The notes: generated from the letters alone by a model not told the origin. A DNA stretch of 64,000 nt from Solirubrobacter sp963724195 (GCA_963724195.1 CAVRTQ010000013.1:1-64000); one strand, 5' to 3'. Shown: positions 16,671 to 25,895, counted from the stretch's first letter. Program-made: numbers and translations.

Positions 16671-17069
16671 CGCTCCCCGATGCTGCGCAGCACCGGCTTG
16701 ACGTCGATGATCGGCGTGCCGTCGATCGCTTCCAGATCGCGTACGTGCAGGCGGGTGCCGTCGACGTCGAGCACCTCTACGCGGTGCAGGCCGATCGGGT
16801 TCGGCCGGTCGGGAGAACGGGTGTTGAACACGCCCTGCACGCCGCGCGCGCGATCCCCGCGCGGGATCACGCGCAGGACGTCGCGCTCGGCGCGGTCCAG
16901 CCAGGTCAACACGAGCAGGACGTCGCCGGCGGCGATCCCGTCCAGGCCGTCGCGCACGGCCTCGTCGAACACGAGCCACGCGTCGGGGCGCGCCCTCGTC
17001 GCCTTGCTTGGGCGCCTCTTCGCGCAGCCGCAACGGCGACTCCACACGCCCGATCGAGATCAGCTCCAT
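16667..17069 (-). CDS. trmO: TrmO-like tRNA t6A37 methyltransferase, one frameshift
   Basis: The N-terminus (MELISIGRVESPLRL, then PKQGDEGAP) and the rest (DAWLVFDEAV, GVFNTRSPDRPNPIGLHRVE, IDVKPVL) lie in two frames that join exactly at a GGGG run (16985-16988 on plus). Removing one G restores a normal 133-residue TsaA/TrmO domain. TrmO methylates N6-threonylcarbamoyladenosine at position 37 of tRNA-Thr using SAM; the RSPxRPNPIG motif is diagnostic. The break is probably a sequence error. Upstream of and coupled to the HD gene; divergent from the pentapeptide gene. Confidence 0.75.
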
Positions 17070-17076
17070 GACCACG

Positions 17077-17082
17077 TAGCCT
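17077..17082 (+). promoter_or_regulatory. -10 hexamer of the pentapeptide-repeat gene
   Basis: TAGCCT ends 8 nt before ATG 17091, consistent with a leaderless mRNA. It lies in the 21-nt gap to the divergent trmO. Confidence 0.4.
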
Positions 17083-17090
17083 CACAGAAG

Positions 17091-17735
17091 ATGCCGCTGG
17101 GAGTCACCGAGAAGCCCGACGTCCTCGACGACGAGGACCTGAGCACGTGGACGCCGGACGGGCGTTTCGACGTCGAGGACGCGCTCGTGGGCGAACTGGA
17201 CCTCGCCGACCTCAAGGCGCCGGGCGCGCGCGTGCTCAGGAGCCGGTTCACGAAAACCCGGCTCGCAGCCGCGCGGTTGCGGTCGATCCGCCTCGTCGAC
17301 GCCCAGTTCACCGACGCCGACCTGTCCAACGCCGACCTGGGCGGGGGCGAGCTGAACCGCGTGCGCTTCGAACGCTGCCGGATGACGGGCTTCAAGGCGG
17401 TCGAGGCGAAGCTGCAGGACGTCGCGTTCGTGCGCTGCAAGCTCGACCTCGCGAGCCTGCGCGGGGCGAAGCTGCGCAACGTGACGTTCGAGGACTGCGT
17501 GCTCGACGACGCGGACGTCACGGCGGCGGAGATCCGCGAGACGCGCTTCGACGGGTGCACGCTCCAACGCGTCCTGATCGACGGCGTGCGCCTGCGCTCC
17601 GTCGACCTGCGCGGCAGCGACATCGAACCCGACGGTGACGTCACCGCGCTGCGCGGCGCCACCATCGACCCGGTCCAGCTCGTCGCGCTCGCGCCGCTGC
17701 TCGCGCGCGGGCTAGGAATCGACGTCCGCGACTGA
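17091..17735 (+). CDS. Pentapeptide-repeat protein
   Basis: 214 residues. From about residue 40 the chain repeats A(D/N)LxX-type pentapeptides with Leu/Phe at the central position every fifth residue (FTDADLSNADL, LDLASLRGAKL, VDLRGSDI), which should form a right-handed quadrilateral beta-helix. No DNA gyrase-protection context (Qnr/MfpA partners) is seen, so the role is unknown. The 3' end overlaps the convergent alcohol dehydrogenase by 24 nt. Confidence 0.8.
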   Translation: MPLGVTEKPDVLDDEDLSTWTPDGRFDVEDALVGELDLADLKAPGARVLRSRFTKTRLAAARLRSIRLVDAQFTDADLSNADLGGGELNRVRFERCRMTGFKAVEAKLQDVAFVRCKLDLASLRGAKLRNVTFEDCVLDDADVTAAEIRETRFDGCTLQRVLIDGVRLRSVDLRGSDIEPDGDVTALRGATIDPVQLVALAPLLARGLGIDVRD

Positions 17736-18633
17736 CAGGACGATCTTCGTGCGCCCGAGCGTCGGCGCGACGGCGCGCGTGAACGCCTCCTGCGCGCGCT
17801 CCACCGGCAGCACGTCGGTGATGTAGGCGTCCAGCAGCTCCCGCGCGCCCACCAGGTAGTCCCGTGCGGCCGCCAACGAAGGCGCGCGCTCACGCGCGAC
17901 GCCGGTGACGAGCGTCCCGTTCTTGCGGAAGAACTGCGCGAACGGGAACGGGTGGTGCGTGTCGTCGGGCACGCCGAACGCGTACAGCGTCCCGTCCGGC
18001 GCGATCGCCTCGGCCCCGGCCGACAAGGTGTGCGTCTGGTGGCCGACGGCCTCGATCACCAGGTCGAACGTGTCCGCCGGGAGCTCAGCGGCGTCCGCCC
18101 ACAGCACCTCGCGCAGCCCGAACGCGTCCGCCACCGCGCGCCGGTCGACGCGGTCCACGCCCGTCACGTGCGCGCCCCGCGCCGCGAGCACGTGCGCGAA
18201 CAGCAGCCCGATCGAGCCGAGCCCGATCACCGCGGCGCGCCGGCCCTCCACGGCGCCGACCCGATTCAGCGCGTAGAGCACCGTGGCCAGCGGCTGGATG
18301 ACGGTCGCCTCGACATCGCTCAGGTCCGCGTCGACCGCGATGACGTGCCCGCGGTCGACGAGGAAGTACTCCGCCAGGCCGCGGTGCCCGCTCGCCCAGC
18401 CCGACGAGCCGCGTGCCGTCCTCGGCGTCCCCGACCACCTCATGCAGGGGGAACCCGGGATCGCCGGTGTTGTCGATGAAGTACTCGCTGCGGCGGCCGC
18501 GGAACAGCGGGAGGTCCGAGCCGCAGATCCCGCCCGCGCGCAGGCGCACCAGTTGCTGCCCTTCGCCCGGCTCCGGCCGCGGCGCCTCGACGCGCGAGAG
18601 CTGCCCTGGCGCCGTGATCGCGTACGCCCACAC
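17712..18633 (-). CDS. Zinc-type alcohol/polyol dehydrogenase (MDR), one frameshift
   Basis: N-terminal half (MWAYAITAPGQLSRVE, GICGSDLPLFRG, FPLHEVVG) and C-terminal half (GLAEYFLVDRG, AAVIGLGSIGLLFAHVLA, ARERAPSL) sit in two frames that join near 18390, where one extra G in a GGG run explains the slip. The GICGSD Cys and the HE pair are the catalytic zinc ligands of threonine/sorbitol-dehydrogenase-like enzymes; GLGSIG is the NAD(P) loop. The usual four-Cys structural zinc loop is not seen. Substrate unknown. Divergent from padR with a palindrome in between, so PadR probably controls it. Confidence 0.7.
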
Positions 18634-18707
18634 GAACCGGATGATGCCGGTCCGGCTACACGTGGTGCGCCGGCTCGACCTGCACGTGCGCGGGAAGGGC
18701 CATCGGC

Positions 18708-18725
18708 ATTGGCCCGATGGCCAAT
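18708..18725. promoter_or_regulatory. Palindrome between the dehydrogenase and padR, likely operator
   Basis: ATTGGCC (18708-18714) and GGCCAAT (18719-18725) around CGAT. It lies between the divergent starts at 18633 and 18780, the usual place for a self-controlled regulator's site. Binding is inferred. Confidence 0.5.
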
Positions 18726-18779
18726 CACCACCGACCGGGGGGTGCCCCGTTGGCGCGGCGCGATAGCTTCCGCGCCCCG

Positions 18780-19298
18780 ATGCGCCGTCGTCCAGAGCAG
18801 CTCGCCACCGGGGAGTGGGCCGTCCTCGCGCTGCTCGCCGAGACCCCGACCCACGGCTTCGCGATCGCCCGCGCGCTCGCCCCGGACGGCGACGTGGGCC
18901 GCGTGTGGGCGATGCGGCGCCCGCTCGTCTACCGCACGCTCGACGTGCTCGGCGAACGCGAGCTCGTCCGCGCCGCCGGCACCGAGCCGAGCGAGAGCGG
19001 CCCGCCGCGCACCGTGCTCGATGTGACCGCGGACGGGCGTGAGCGGGTGGAGGCGTGGCTCCTCGCCCCGGTCCAGCACGTCCGCGACGCGCGCGCCGAC
19101 CTGATGCTCAAGCTGCTCTTCCTGGACCGCGCGGGGCGTGATCCGGCGCCGTTGCTGAGCGCGCAACGCGAACGCTTCGCGCTGATCGCGACCGAGCTGG
19201 AGAAGGCCGAGGAGGAGGGCTTCGCGCGCACGCTGGCGCTCTGGCGACTCGAGAACACCCGCGCCGCGATCCGGTTCGTGGACGGGCTGCTCAGCTGA
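18780..19298 (+). CDS. PadR-family transcriptional regulator
   Basis: 172 residues from ATG 18780. The N-terminal winged helix reads GEWAVLALLAETPTHGFAIARAL, with the recognition part around RPLVYRTLDVLGERELV and the wing SGPPRTVLDVTADGRERV; the C-terminal half is a helical dimerisation domain (PadR_C type). PadR proteins are mostly repressors released by small phenolic or drug ligands. An in-frame ATG at 18717 lies inside the palindrome and would add a low-complexity leader, so it is less likely. Overlaps the end of modC by 8 nt on the opposite strand. Confidence 0.75.
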   Translation: MRRRPEQLATGEWAVLALLAETPTHGFAIARALAPDGDVGRVWAMRRPLVYRTLDVLGERELVRAAGTEPSESGPPRTVLDVTADGRERVEAWLLAPVQHVRDARADLMLKLLFLDRAGRDPAPLLSAQRERFALIATELEKAEEEGFARTLALWRLENTRAAIRFVDGLLS

Positions 19299-20289
19299 TC
19301 ACGCGGGCGCTGCGGGGCGCGAAGGACGCGTACGCGCGTGCCCCGCGCTCGAGCCCGTCGGCGCTGGCGACCTCGGCCACCAACGGCCCGACGCGCACGC
19401 GGGTGCGGCCGCGGTCGGGCGTGAGTGCGCCGACGGTGCCGGCGATCACGTTCCCGGCGCCCGGAGCGGTGCTCGTGACCGTGATCTCCCACGGGTAGAC
19501 GGCCACGCCGACGCGCCCCCGCGCGGCTTCGCCCACCTCGATCACGGTGCCGTCGTCGAGCGTCACGCGCGTGCCGTCCGCGACGCCGTGCAGCAGGTTG
19601 CCGCCGGTGAGGCTGGCCACGAACTCGTCCGCGGGGTGCGCCGTGAGCTCCTCGGGCCGTCCGATCTGGTGCAGCTGACCGTCGCGGATCACGCCGATCC
19701 GGTCGGCGAGCGTGCTGGCGTCGAGGAAGTCGTGGGTGACGATCAGGGTCGGGATCTGCAGCCCGGAGAGGATGTCCGCCAGCTCCTCGCGGACGGCGGT
19801 CCGGGTGTGCGCATCCAGCGCCGACAGCGGCTCGTCGAGCAGCAGCACGGACGGGTCACGGCCCAGCGCCCGCGCCACGGCCACGCGCTGGCGTTCGCCG
19901 CCGCTCAGCCGCGGCGGCTTCTCACGCGCGAGGTGGCCGATCCCGAAGCGCTCCAGCAACTCGCCGACCCGCGCCGGCGACGCGCCCCCGAACGCCACGT
20001 TCTGCGCCACCGTCATGTGCGGGAACAGCGCGTACTCCTGGAAGACGAGACCCACCGAGCGCCGGTCGGGTGCGCGGTTGACCTTCCGCGCACGGTCGAA
20101 CCAGACGTCGTCGCCGAGTGCGATCCGGCCGTCCGCGGGCTGTTTCAAGCCCGCGACGTGGCGCAGGATCGTGGACTTGCCCGCCCCGCTCGGCCCGACG
20201 AGCGCGAACGTCTCGGCGCCGACCGTCAGGCGGGCGCGGAGCTCGAACGTACGAAGGGGGTCGGTGAGGTCGAGCTCGAGCGGCGCCAC
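19291..20289 (-). CDS. modC: Molybdate ABC transporter ATP-binding protein
   Basis: 332 residues. Walker A GPSGAGKST, Q-loop VFQEYALFPHMT, signature LSGGERQR, Walker B VLLLDEPLSALD, H-loop VTHDFLDA. The C-terminal part contains a TOBE/MOP-like domain (GNVIAGTVGAL, RTRVRVGPLVAEV) that binds molybdate or tungstate and marks ModC. Start is GTG 20289. The upstream modB frame runs on to 20226, overlapping this start by 64 nt. The order modA-modB-modC on the minus strand supports molybdate, needed for molybdopterin enzymes. Confidence 0.85.
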   Translation of the reverse strand: MAPLELDLTDPLRTFELRARLTVGAETFALVGPSGAGKSTILRHVAGLKQPADGRIALGDDVWFDRARKVNRAPDRRSVGLVFQEYALFPHMTVAQNVAFGGASPARVGELLERFGIGHLAREKPPRLSGGERQRVAVARALGRDPSVLLLDEPLSALDAHTRTAVREELADILSGLQIPTLIVTHDFLDASTLADRIGVIRDGQLHQIGRPEELTAHPADEFVASLTGGNLLHGVADGTRVTLDDGTVIEVGEAARGRVGVAVYPWEITVTSTAPGAGNVIAGTVGALTPDRGRTRVRVGPLVAEVASADGLERGARAYASFAPRSARVIS

Positions 20290-21055
20290 GAGAGGAGCTT
20301 GTACGAAAGCAGGACGACGGCGCTGATGACCACGAGCAGGATGCCGATCGAGAGCGCGACGTCGAAGCTCGCCTCCAGCTGCTCGTAGATCGTGAGCGTG
20401 AGCGTCCCGGTCTCACCGCGCACGTTGCCGGCGAACACGATCGTCGCGCCGAACTCGCCGATCCCGCGCGCGAACGCGAGCACCCAGCCGGCGACGAGGC
20501 CGGACGCGGCGAGCGGGAGCGCGATCGCGGAAGAACGTCCGTGCCGGGCGAGGCGCCGAGCGTGCGCGCGGCGTCGTGCAGCGTCGGGTCCACGCTCTCG
20601 AACGCGCTGATCGCCTGGCGCAGGTAGAACGGGGACGCGACGAACACGACCGCCATCACCACCGCCCACTCGGTGAACGGCAGCACGATCCCGTTGTCCT
20701 GCAGCGCGCCGCCGAACAGCCCGCCGGCGCCGAACGCCGCCAGGAGCCCGATCCCGGCCACCGCGGGCGGGAGCACGAGCGGCAGTTCGATCACCGTGAT
20801 CACGAGCGCGCGGCCCTTGAAGTGCCGCGTCGCGAGCAGGTACGCGGCGGGCGTGCCGAACCCGAGGATGAGCACGTTGGCGATCGCGTTCGTGCGCACG
20901 GTGACCTTCAGCGTGTCCTGCACGGCGGGATCGCGCAGCAGGCCGGGGACGTCGCCCAGCGGCACTTCCGTGAACAGGGCGATGATCGGGATCGCCAGGA
21001 AGGCCAGGACGACGCCCAGGCACAGCGCCAGCAGTGCGGTGAAGGCGGAGCGCAC
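20226..21055 (-). CDS. modB: Molybdate ABC transporter permease, frameshifted
   Basis: The first part (membrane segments from AFTALLALCLGVVLAFLAIPI to FYLRQAISAFE, then AARTLGASPGT of the EAA loop) and the last part (LPLAASGLVAGWVLAFARG, GEFGATIVFAGN, LLVVISAVVLLSYKLLSW) lie in different frames; two extra bases near 20525-20540 account for it. With them removed this is a normal permease of about 275 residues with five or six segments. GEFGAT is a ModB hallmark. GTG 21055 follows the modA TGA directly (TGAGTG). Confidence 0.75.
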
Positions 21056-21781
21056 TCAGGTGCCCGGCGGCGGTCCGAAGCCCTGGCGCTCGAGGGCGCG
21101 CCGCCCGGCGTCGGACGTGACCTTGTCGATGAACGCCTGCGCCGACTCCGTCTTGCGGACCGCGCACAGGAGGTACTGGATCTTCGGCTGCAGCTCGGCG
21201 GGCAGGCGGATCACCTCGACGCGGTCGCCGGCGGAGCGCGCGTCGGTGTTGTAGGCGAACCCGGCGTCGGCGGACCCGAGCGCGACCTTTGACGTGAGGC
21301 TGGCGACGTTGGCCTCGTTGGAGACGGTGTTGCGCGTGAGGACCTCGTCCGCGCCGGCCGTCTCGAGCAGCTCACGCGTGTACTGGCCGACGGGCACGTC
21401 CTGCGTGCCGACGGCGAGCCGCCGGCGCGGACCGCTCATCAGCGACTCGAGCGACGTCACCTTGCCCGGGTTGCCCGCGGGCACGATCAGCACGACCGCG
21501 TTGCTCGCGAACGCCACGGGGCGCGAGCAGCGGCCCGCCGCGTACAGCGCCTCGGGCTCCTTCGCGCTGGCCGACGCGAACACATCAGCCGGCGCGCCGC
21601 GCTCGATCTGCGTCAGCAGCTGGTTGGAGCCAGCGAAGTTGTACCTAGGCGTCGTGTCGATCGCGGGGAACACGTCCCGCAGCGACGCGGCGGCGTAGAC
21701 GGTCACCGGCTTGTCCTCACCGGCGCCGCCGCAGGCGGAGAACGAGACGAGGGCGAGGACGAGCGCGAGGTAGCGGCGCAT
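21056..21781 (-). CDS. modA: Molybdate-binding lipoprotein
   Basis: 241 residues from ATG 21781. Signal MRRYLALVLALVSFSAC with a lipobox-like FSAC at Cys17, so the mature protein is lipid-anchored outside the membrane. The binding domain starts VTVYAAASLRDVFP and NFAGSNQLLTQIERGAPAD, both typical of ModA oxyanion-binding loops. The upstream in-frame ATG at 21790 is rejected because TAGGAT stands exactly 7 nt before ATG 21781, the leaderless spacing. First gene of modABC. Confidence 0.85.
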   Translation of the reverse strand: MRRYLALVLALVSFSACGGAGEDKPVTVYAAASLRDVFPAIDTTPRYNFAGSNQLLTQIERGAPADVFASASAKEPEALYAAGRCSRPVAFASNAVVLIVPAGNPGKVTSLESLMSGPRRRLAVGTQDVPVGQYTRELLETAGADEVLTRNTVSNEANVASLTSKVALGSADAGFAYNTDARSAGDRVEVIRLPAELQPKIQYLLCAVRKTESAQAFIDKVTSDAGRRALERQGFGPPPGT

Positions 21782-21973
21782 GCTCTGCATCCTAGTCAGT
21801 TACGGACTACTGCATGCGGCCAGCGAGGCGTCGCCCGGCTACGGTGCCGTCTGCGAGCGCGACGCTCGACCGCGGTGCGCACGGCGCCCCGCCGTCCGCG
21901 CGCTCGACGCGGTCGCGTCGCCGCGGAACGCCGTCGCCCTCGGGCCGGCCGGTACATCCGGTCTCCATCCGGT

Positions 21974-21979
21974 TAGGAT
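21974..21979 (+). promoter_or_regulatory. -10 hexamer of the ECF-SnoaL sigma gene
   Basis: TAGGAT followed by 6 nt and GTG 21986, a leaderless arrangement. Confidence 0.5.
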
Positions 21980-21985
21980 TCGCAG

Positions 21986-22999
21986 GTGATGCTGCGGACC
22001 GAACAAGCCCCCATCGAGCAGGAGCTCGAGTCATATCGGAAGGCCCTCACGGGCTACTGCTACCGGATGATCGGATCGGGGGCCGAGGCCGAGGACGCGG
22101 TTCAGGAGACGATGGTCCGCGCGTGGAAGTCCGCGGACAAGTTGCAGGACCGCGCGGCGCTGAAGGCGTGGCTGTTCCGGATCGCCAACAACGTCTGTCT
22201 GGACATGCTCGGGAGCGCGCAGCGGCGCGCGACGCCGATGGACATGGGGCCGAGCTCCGATGCCGACGCGCCGCTCGGCGCGATGCTCGCCGACAGCGCG
22301 TGGGTGCGCCCGATCGCCGACGCCAAAGTGCTCGAGCCGACGGCCGATCCCGCCGAGCTCGCGGCCGAGAAGGAGACCTTGCGCCTGGCGTTCGTGGCTG
22401 CGCTCCAGCACCTGCCGGCCAAGCAGCGCGCCGTGCTCATCCTGCGCGAGGTGCTGCGCTGGCAGGCGAGCGAGGTCGCCGAGCTGCTGGACACGAGCGT
22501 CGCGGGCGTCAACAGCGCGCTGCAGCGGGCGCGCGCGACGATCGAGGAGTTGCACCTCGACCAGAGCGGCGTCGCCGACGTCGACGAGGCCGAGCAGAAG
22601 GCGCTGCTGGCCAAGTACGTGAAGGCGTTCGAGGCCTACGACATGGCGGCGCTGACCGCGCTGCTCAAGGACGACGCGGCGTTCAGCATGCCGCCCTTTC
22701 CGCTCTGGGTAGTCGGGCCGGAGCAGATCCGTGCGTTCATGACCACGACGGGCGCGAAGTGCGAGGGCTCGAAGGTGCTCGTCACCGAGGCCAACGGCGG
22801 CCCGGCGTTCGGCATCTACAACCCGACCGCCGAGGGCGATTACGCCGGCTGGGCGGTCGTGGTGATGGAGACGTCAGCCGGACGGGTCTCCGGGCTGCAC
22901 CACTTCATCGACCCGGACCTCTTCGCGGAGTTCGGGCTCCCGCTCCGCCTCGACGGCGAGCACGTCGGTCAGCCCGACGAGCTCCAGCAGCCCGCGTAG
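21986..22999 (+). CDS. ECF sigma factor with SnoaL-like C-terminal domain
   Basis: 337 residues. Sigma2: YRKALTGYCYRMIGSGAEAEDAVQETMVRAWK and LFRIANNVCLDML. Sigma4: LPAKQRAVLILREVLRWQASEVAELL and SVAGVNSALQRARATI. The last 120 residues (LLAKYVKAFEAYDMAALTALL, then MPPFPLWVVGPEQI) form an NTF2/SnoaL-like domain as in SigG/SigJ-type ECF factors, where the tail regulates activity instead of a separate anti-sigma. GTG 21986 is followed directly by ATG 21989; either may be used. The 3' 126 nt are overlapped by the antisense STAS gene. Confidence 0.85.
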   Translation: MMLRTEQAPIEQELESYRKALTGYCYRMIGSGAEAEDAVQETMVRAWKSADKLQDRAALKAWLFRIANNVCLDMLGSAQRRATPMDMGPSSDADAPLGAMLADSAWVRPIADAKVLEPTADPAELAAEKETLRLAFVAALQHLPAKQRAVLILREVLRWQASEVAELLDTSVAGVNSALQRARATIEELHLDQSGVADVDEAEQKALLAKYVKAFEAYDMAALTALLKDDAAFSMPPFPLWVVGPEQIRAFMTTTGAKCEGSKVLVTEANGGPAFGIYNPTAEGDYAGWAVVVMETSAGRVSGLHHFIDPDLFAEFGLPLRLDGEHVGQPDELQQPA

Positions 23000-23164
23000 G
23001 TCGTCGGACACGTTGCGCAGCCGCACCCGCTCGCCGCGCCGGCGGGCGCGGAGCTGCACGCGCGCGAGCGATTCGACCAGCGCCAGGTCCGGCCTGGACG
23101 CGTCGACGTAGCCGAGCACCTCGTCGGTGTCGGCGTTCACGATCAGCACGGCGTCTTTGTTCAT
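22874..23164 (-). CDS. STAS-domain protein overlapping the sigma gene antisense
   Basis: 96 residues from ATG 23164. The core (RPDLALVESLARVQLRARRR, VRLRNVSDDLRGLLELVGL) fits the small STAS proteins found beside ECF or SnoaL sigma genes in actinobacteria; the acidic tail (AEREPELREEVRVDEV) is usual in that group. STAS proteins act as anti-anti-sigma factors or partner-switch parts, but the phosphorylated Ser/Thr is not obvious. Its last 42 codons are antisense to the end of the ECF-SnoaL gene, so the two mRNAs overlap tail to tail. Confidence 0.65.
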   Translation of the reverse strand: MNKDAVLIVNADTDEVLGYVDASRPDLALVESLARVQLRARRRGERVRLRNVSDDLRGLLELVGLTDVLAVEAEREPELREEVRVDEVVQPGDPSG

Positions 23165-23292
23165 CTCAACCACTAAGACGACGTGCGCGCCGGAAACTCA
23201 TCGACGGGGCCGGGTTGACCCCGTCGATGAATTCGTGGATGATCACAACTAACGCGGCCGGCGCGGGTACTCCTCCCCGCGCCGGGCGCGCG

Positions 23293-23886
23293 TTACCGTC
23301 GATCTTCGAGGGTGCCCTGAGTGGTGGTCGCCCGGCCGTTATCCACCGGCTCGCGGTCGCGGTCCCGGCCGAAGCGGCGGTCTGACGGCGTCTCCAGGTC
23401 ACGGTCACGGTCGGTGCGGGTGGCCATCGGTGCGCCACCGCGACGCTTGCCGACGCGCGGCATCATCGCCAGCAGCACGAGAGCGGCGCCCATGGCGCCC
23501 ATCACGAGCGTCGTCCAGTCGTTGGTGGCGATCAGGCCGAGGATGTCGCTGCCGTCGGAGAGCGAGATCAGCGCGCCGACGATCATCGCGACGCCGACGA
23601 TGAACGCCATCGACTTCGCGCCCCAGTGGATCGGTGAGCCGAGCATCAGCAACAGGCCGGCTGCAGCGAACAGCGTCCACGTCCAGCCGTTGCCCTCGAT
23701 GCCGAGGAACGTGCTGCCGTTGACGGTGCCGTCCGGCATGTCGAACGTGAAGCTCTGGTTGGCGAAGATGAAGCCCAGCACGCCGAAGACGAGCGAGGCG
23801 ATGCCGATGAGCAGAACGGGTCCCTTGGCGAGGGACAGCCCCTTGCGGGGTTTGACGGTGTCGTCGTAGGTCTCGGTGCGTGCCAT
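23293..23886 (-). CDS. Four-segment membrane protein (DUF4383-like) with basic tail
   Basis: 197 residues. About four membrane segments (GPVLLIGIASLVFGVLGFIFA, WTLFAAAGLLLMLGS, AFIVGVAMIVGALISL, WTTLVMGAMGAALVLLAMM) resemble DUF4383-type proteins of actinobacteria. The last 50 residues are a charged tail rich in Arg and Asp (RTDRDRDLETPSDRR). ATG 23886 has AGGAGG 5 nt upstream, a strong site. Divergent from the secreted protein at 23926; a TATACA hexamer lies in the gap. Role unknown. Confidence 0.65.
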   Translation of the reverse strand: MARTETYDDTVKPRKGLSLAKGPVLLIGIASLVFGVLGFIFANQSFTFDMPDGTVNGSTFLGIEGNGWTWTLFAAAGLLLMLGSPIHWGAKSMAFIVGVAMIVGALISLSDGSDILGLIATNDWTTLVMGAMGAALVLLAMMPRVGKRRGGAPMATRTDRDRDLETPSDRRFGRDRDREPVDNGRATTTQGTLEDRR

Positions 23887-23925
23887 GTGGTCCTCCTAGA
23901 AGCCTTTGTATAGGAGGATTCCCGC

Positions 23926-25827
23926 GTGATCGGTATGTCAAGCGCACGGCGTCAACTCATCTTGCTCGCGATGCTGGCCTTCCCGGCTTCCGCGGAGGCG
24001 GCGCCGTACGGCACGCTGCCCTTCACCCGCCTCCCGGACGGGAGCGCGTGCGTGAGCCCGACGGGCGCGCCGGGAGAGATCCTGCGCTGGACCGAGGGCG
24101 GCGTCGAGCTGCTCACCGCGACGGCCGACGGGCTCCGCGGCACGGACGGCGTGGCGCTCGGCAAGCTGCGCGGCTGCCCGCGCGTCGCGGCGGATCCGAG
24201 CGGCGCGGCGGTCGCGGCCGGGGCGACCGCGCGCGAGCTGCGGGTGGCGGTGCGCGAGCCGGGCGCGGGAAGCTTCGCCGCGCCGGTGCGCTTGGCCGCG
24301 ACCCGGACCGTGTTCGAGCTCGACGTCGCGGTGTCCGCGCGTGGGGACGCCGTCGTCGCCTGGGCCGAGCGGACCGCGAGTCCGTCGCGCGTGCGGATCC
24401 GGGTGGCGCGCCGCTCGGCCGGCGGGGCGTTCGGCTGCGCCGGAGGACATCGTCCCGTGGCGCGCGTACGCGGCGTACGGCGACGTCCAGGTCGGGATGG
24501 CGGCGGACGGCGAGACGGTGGTGGTCAGCGCGTGAGCCGAAGGGCAGCGAGGACCGCGGTCACGGCTCGGTTCGGGCGTCCGGGCAAGCCGCTCGGCGCG
24601 CCGCAGCGGCTGGCGTTCGGCGGGTTGCTCGGCATGGGGCCCGACGGTCGCGCGCTGGTGGTCAAGGCCAACGGCGGCGGCGTGAGCGTGCTCGAACGCC
24701 CGCCGGGCAGCGCCGGCTTCACCGCGCCGCAGGTGTTGAACGACACGGGCGGACCGATCGACCCGGCGGTCGCGTTCGGCGCCGATGGGCGCACGGTCGT
24801 GGCCTGGCACGAGCCCTACGACGGAACGGTCGGCGCCGTGGTGCGCGAGCCGGGGGCCACCGGCTTCGGCGCGCCGATCGTCGTCGTCCCGGCGCCGAGG
24901 AACGGCGGTCGGCTTCGGCTTCTCGCTCAGCGACGAGGCGGGCCGGAGGAGCTCCCGAACCTGCAGGCGGCGATCGCGTCCGACGGCCGCGTGCGCCTCG
25001 CCTGGCCGCACAAGGGCGGCGGCGTCGCCACCGCGACGCTGGCCGGCGCCGCGGTCGTCGAGCGCCAGATGCTCGGTGGCCGCCTGCGCGGTGCCGAAGG
25101 GCTGTCGCTGCTGACACTCGCCGACGGACGCAGCGCGCTCGCCTGGACCAACCACGACGACACGGCCGAGGACAGCCCGGCCCGTCAGCACTACGCGGTC
25201 GAAGGCGCCGCCGACGCGCCCGCGCCGGTCACGCCGCGGATCACCGTCGGCACGCCGCGCCGGACCGCGCTGCGGCCCGCTGACCCGCTCGTGCTGCCGG
25301 TCCGCTGCAGCGCGGCCTGCGACCTGAGCGTGACGATCCCCGGTCGCTCGCCGTACGTGGTGGGGCACGCGCTCACGCGCGCCGGGACGCGTCAACGTGG
25401 AGATCCGGCCGTTCGGCCGGGCGCTCGCCGCGGCGCGTGGCACGACGGCGGTCCTGATCCGTTCCAGCGCGCCAGGTTCACCACGGTCGCGAGCAAAACG
25501 GCGCGGCTGCGGTTGCGCCGGCTGCCCGCGCCGCCGGTCCCGCGCGTGGTGGACGTGCGGACGCGCCGGCTCAGCGGCGGCCGGCTCGAGGTGCGCTGGC
25601 GCACCACGACCTCCGCCGAGAACGCGGTCGTTCGTCGTGTATCGCCACGCGGACGCGTTCCGGCGAGCGCGACGATTTCCCGGCGATCGAGGGCGTGGTC
25701 GGCCGGCGCGGGCGCGCACTACCGAGTGGTGCTCGAGGACGCGGCGGACAAGCGCTGGCTGCGCGTCCGGTACATGCCCGTTCGTCGGACGACCGCACAC
25801 CGCGCCGTGCTCGTGCGTCTCACCTGA
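23926..25827 (+). CDS. Large secreted beta-rich protein, family not recognised, several frameshifts
   Basis: Signal peptide RRQLILLAMLAFPASAEAA after GTG 23926, which has AGGAGG 8 nt upstream. The body repeats short strands such as FAAPVRLA, FGAPQRLAFGG, FTAPQVLND and FGAPIVVV with GDAVVAWAE / DGRTVVAWHE between them, about one unit per 60-80 residues, as in a beta-propeller. The C-terminal part resembles Ig/FN3-like domains (RRLSGGRLEVRWRT). Slips near 24420, 24540, 24905, 25395 and 25630 cancel so that one long frame survives; the intended product is about 630 residues. Likely cell-surface or exported; no catalytic motif. Confidence 0.55.
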   Translation: MIGMSSARRQLILLAMLAFPASAEAAPYGTLPFTRLPDGSACVSPTGAPGEILRWTEGGVELLTATADGLRGTDGVALGKLRGCPRVAADPSGAAVAAGATARELRVAVREPGAGSFAAPVRLAATRTVFELDVAVSARGDAVVAWAERTASPSRVRIRVARRSAGGAFGCAGGHRPVARVRGVRRRPGRDGGGRRDGGGQRVSRRAARTAVTARFGRPGKPLGAPQRLAFGGLLGMGPDGRALVVKANGGGVSVLERPPGSAGFTAPQVLNDTGGPIDPAVAFGADGRTVVAWHEPYDGTVGAVVREPGATGFGAPIVVVPAPRNGGRLRLLAQRRGGPEELPNLQAAIASDGRVRLAWPHKGGGVATATLAGAAVVERQMLGGRLRGAEGLSLLTLADGRSALAWTNHDDTAEDSPARQHYAVEGAADAPAPVTPRITVGTPRRTALRPADPLVLPVRCSAACDLSVTIPGRSPYVVGHALTRAGTRQRGDPAVRPGARRGAWHDGGPDPFQRARFTTVASKTARLRLRRLPAPPVPRVVDVRTRRLSGGRLEVRWRTTTSAENAVVRRVSPRGRVPASATISRRSRAWSAGAGAHYRVVLEDAADKRWLRVRYMPVRRTTAHRAVLVRLT

Positions 25828-25895
25828 CTCTTACGTTCGGCGTTGACCATGCGGACCGGTACGTATCGCCCAGGATCAGTAAGTTCTGCTTCCAA

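Noticed and set aside
16667..17069. trmO as a true pseudogene
   Set aside because: A single extra G in a G run with otherwise perfect conservation points to a sequence error.
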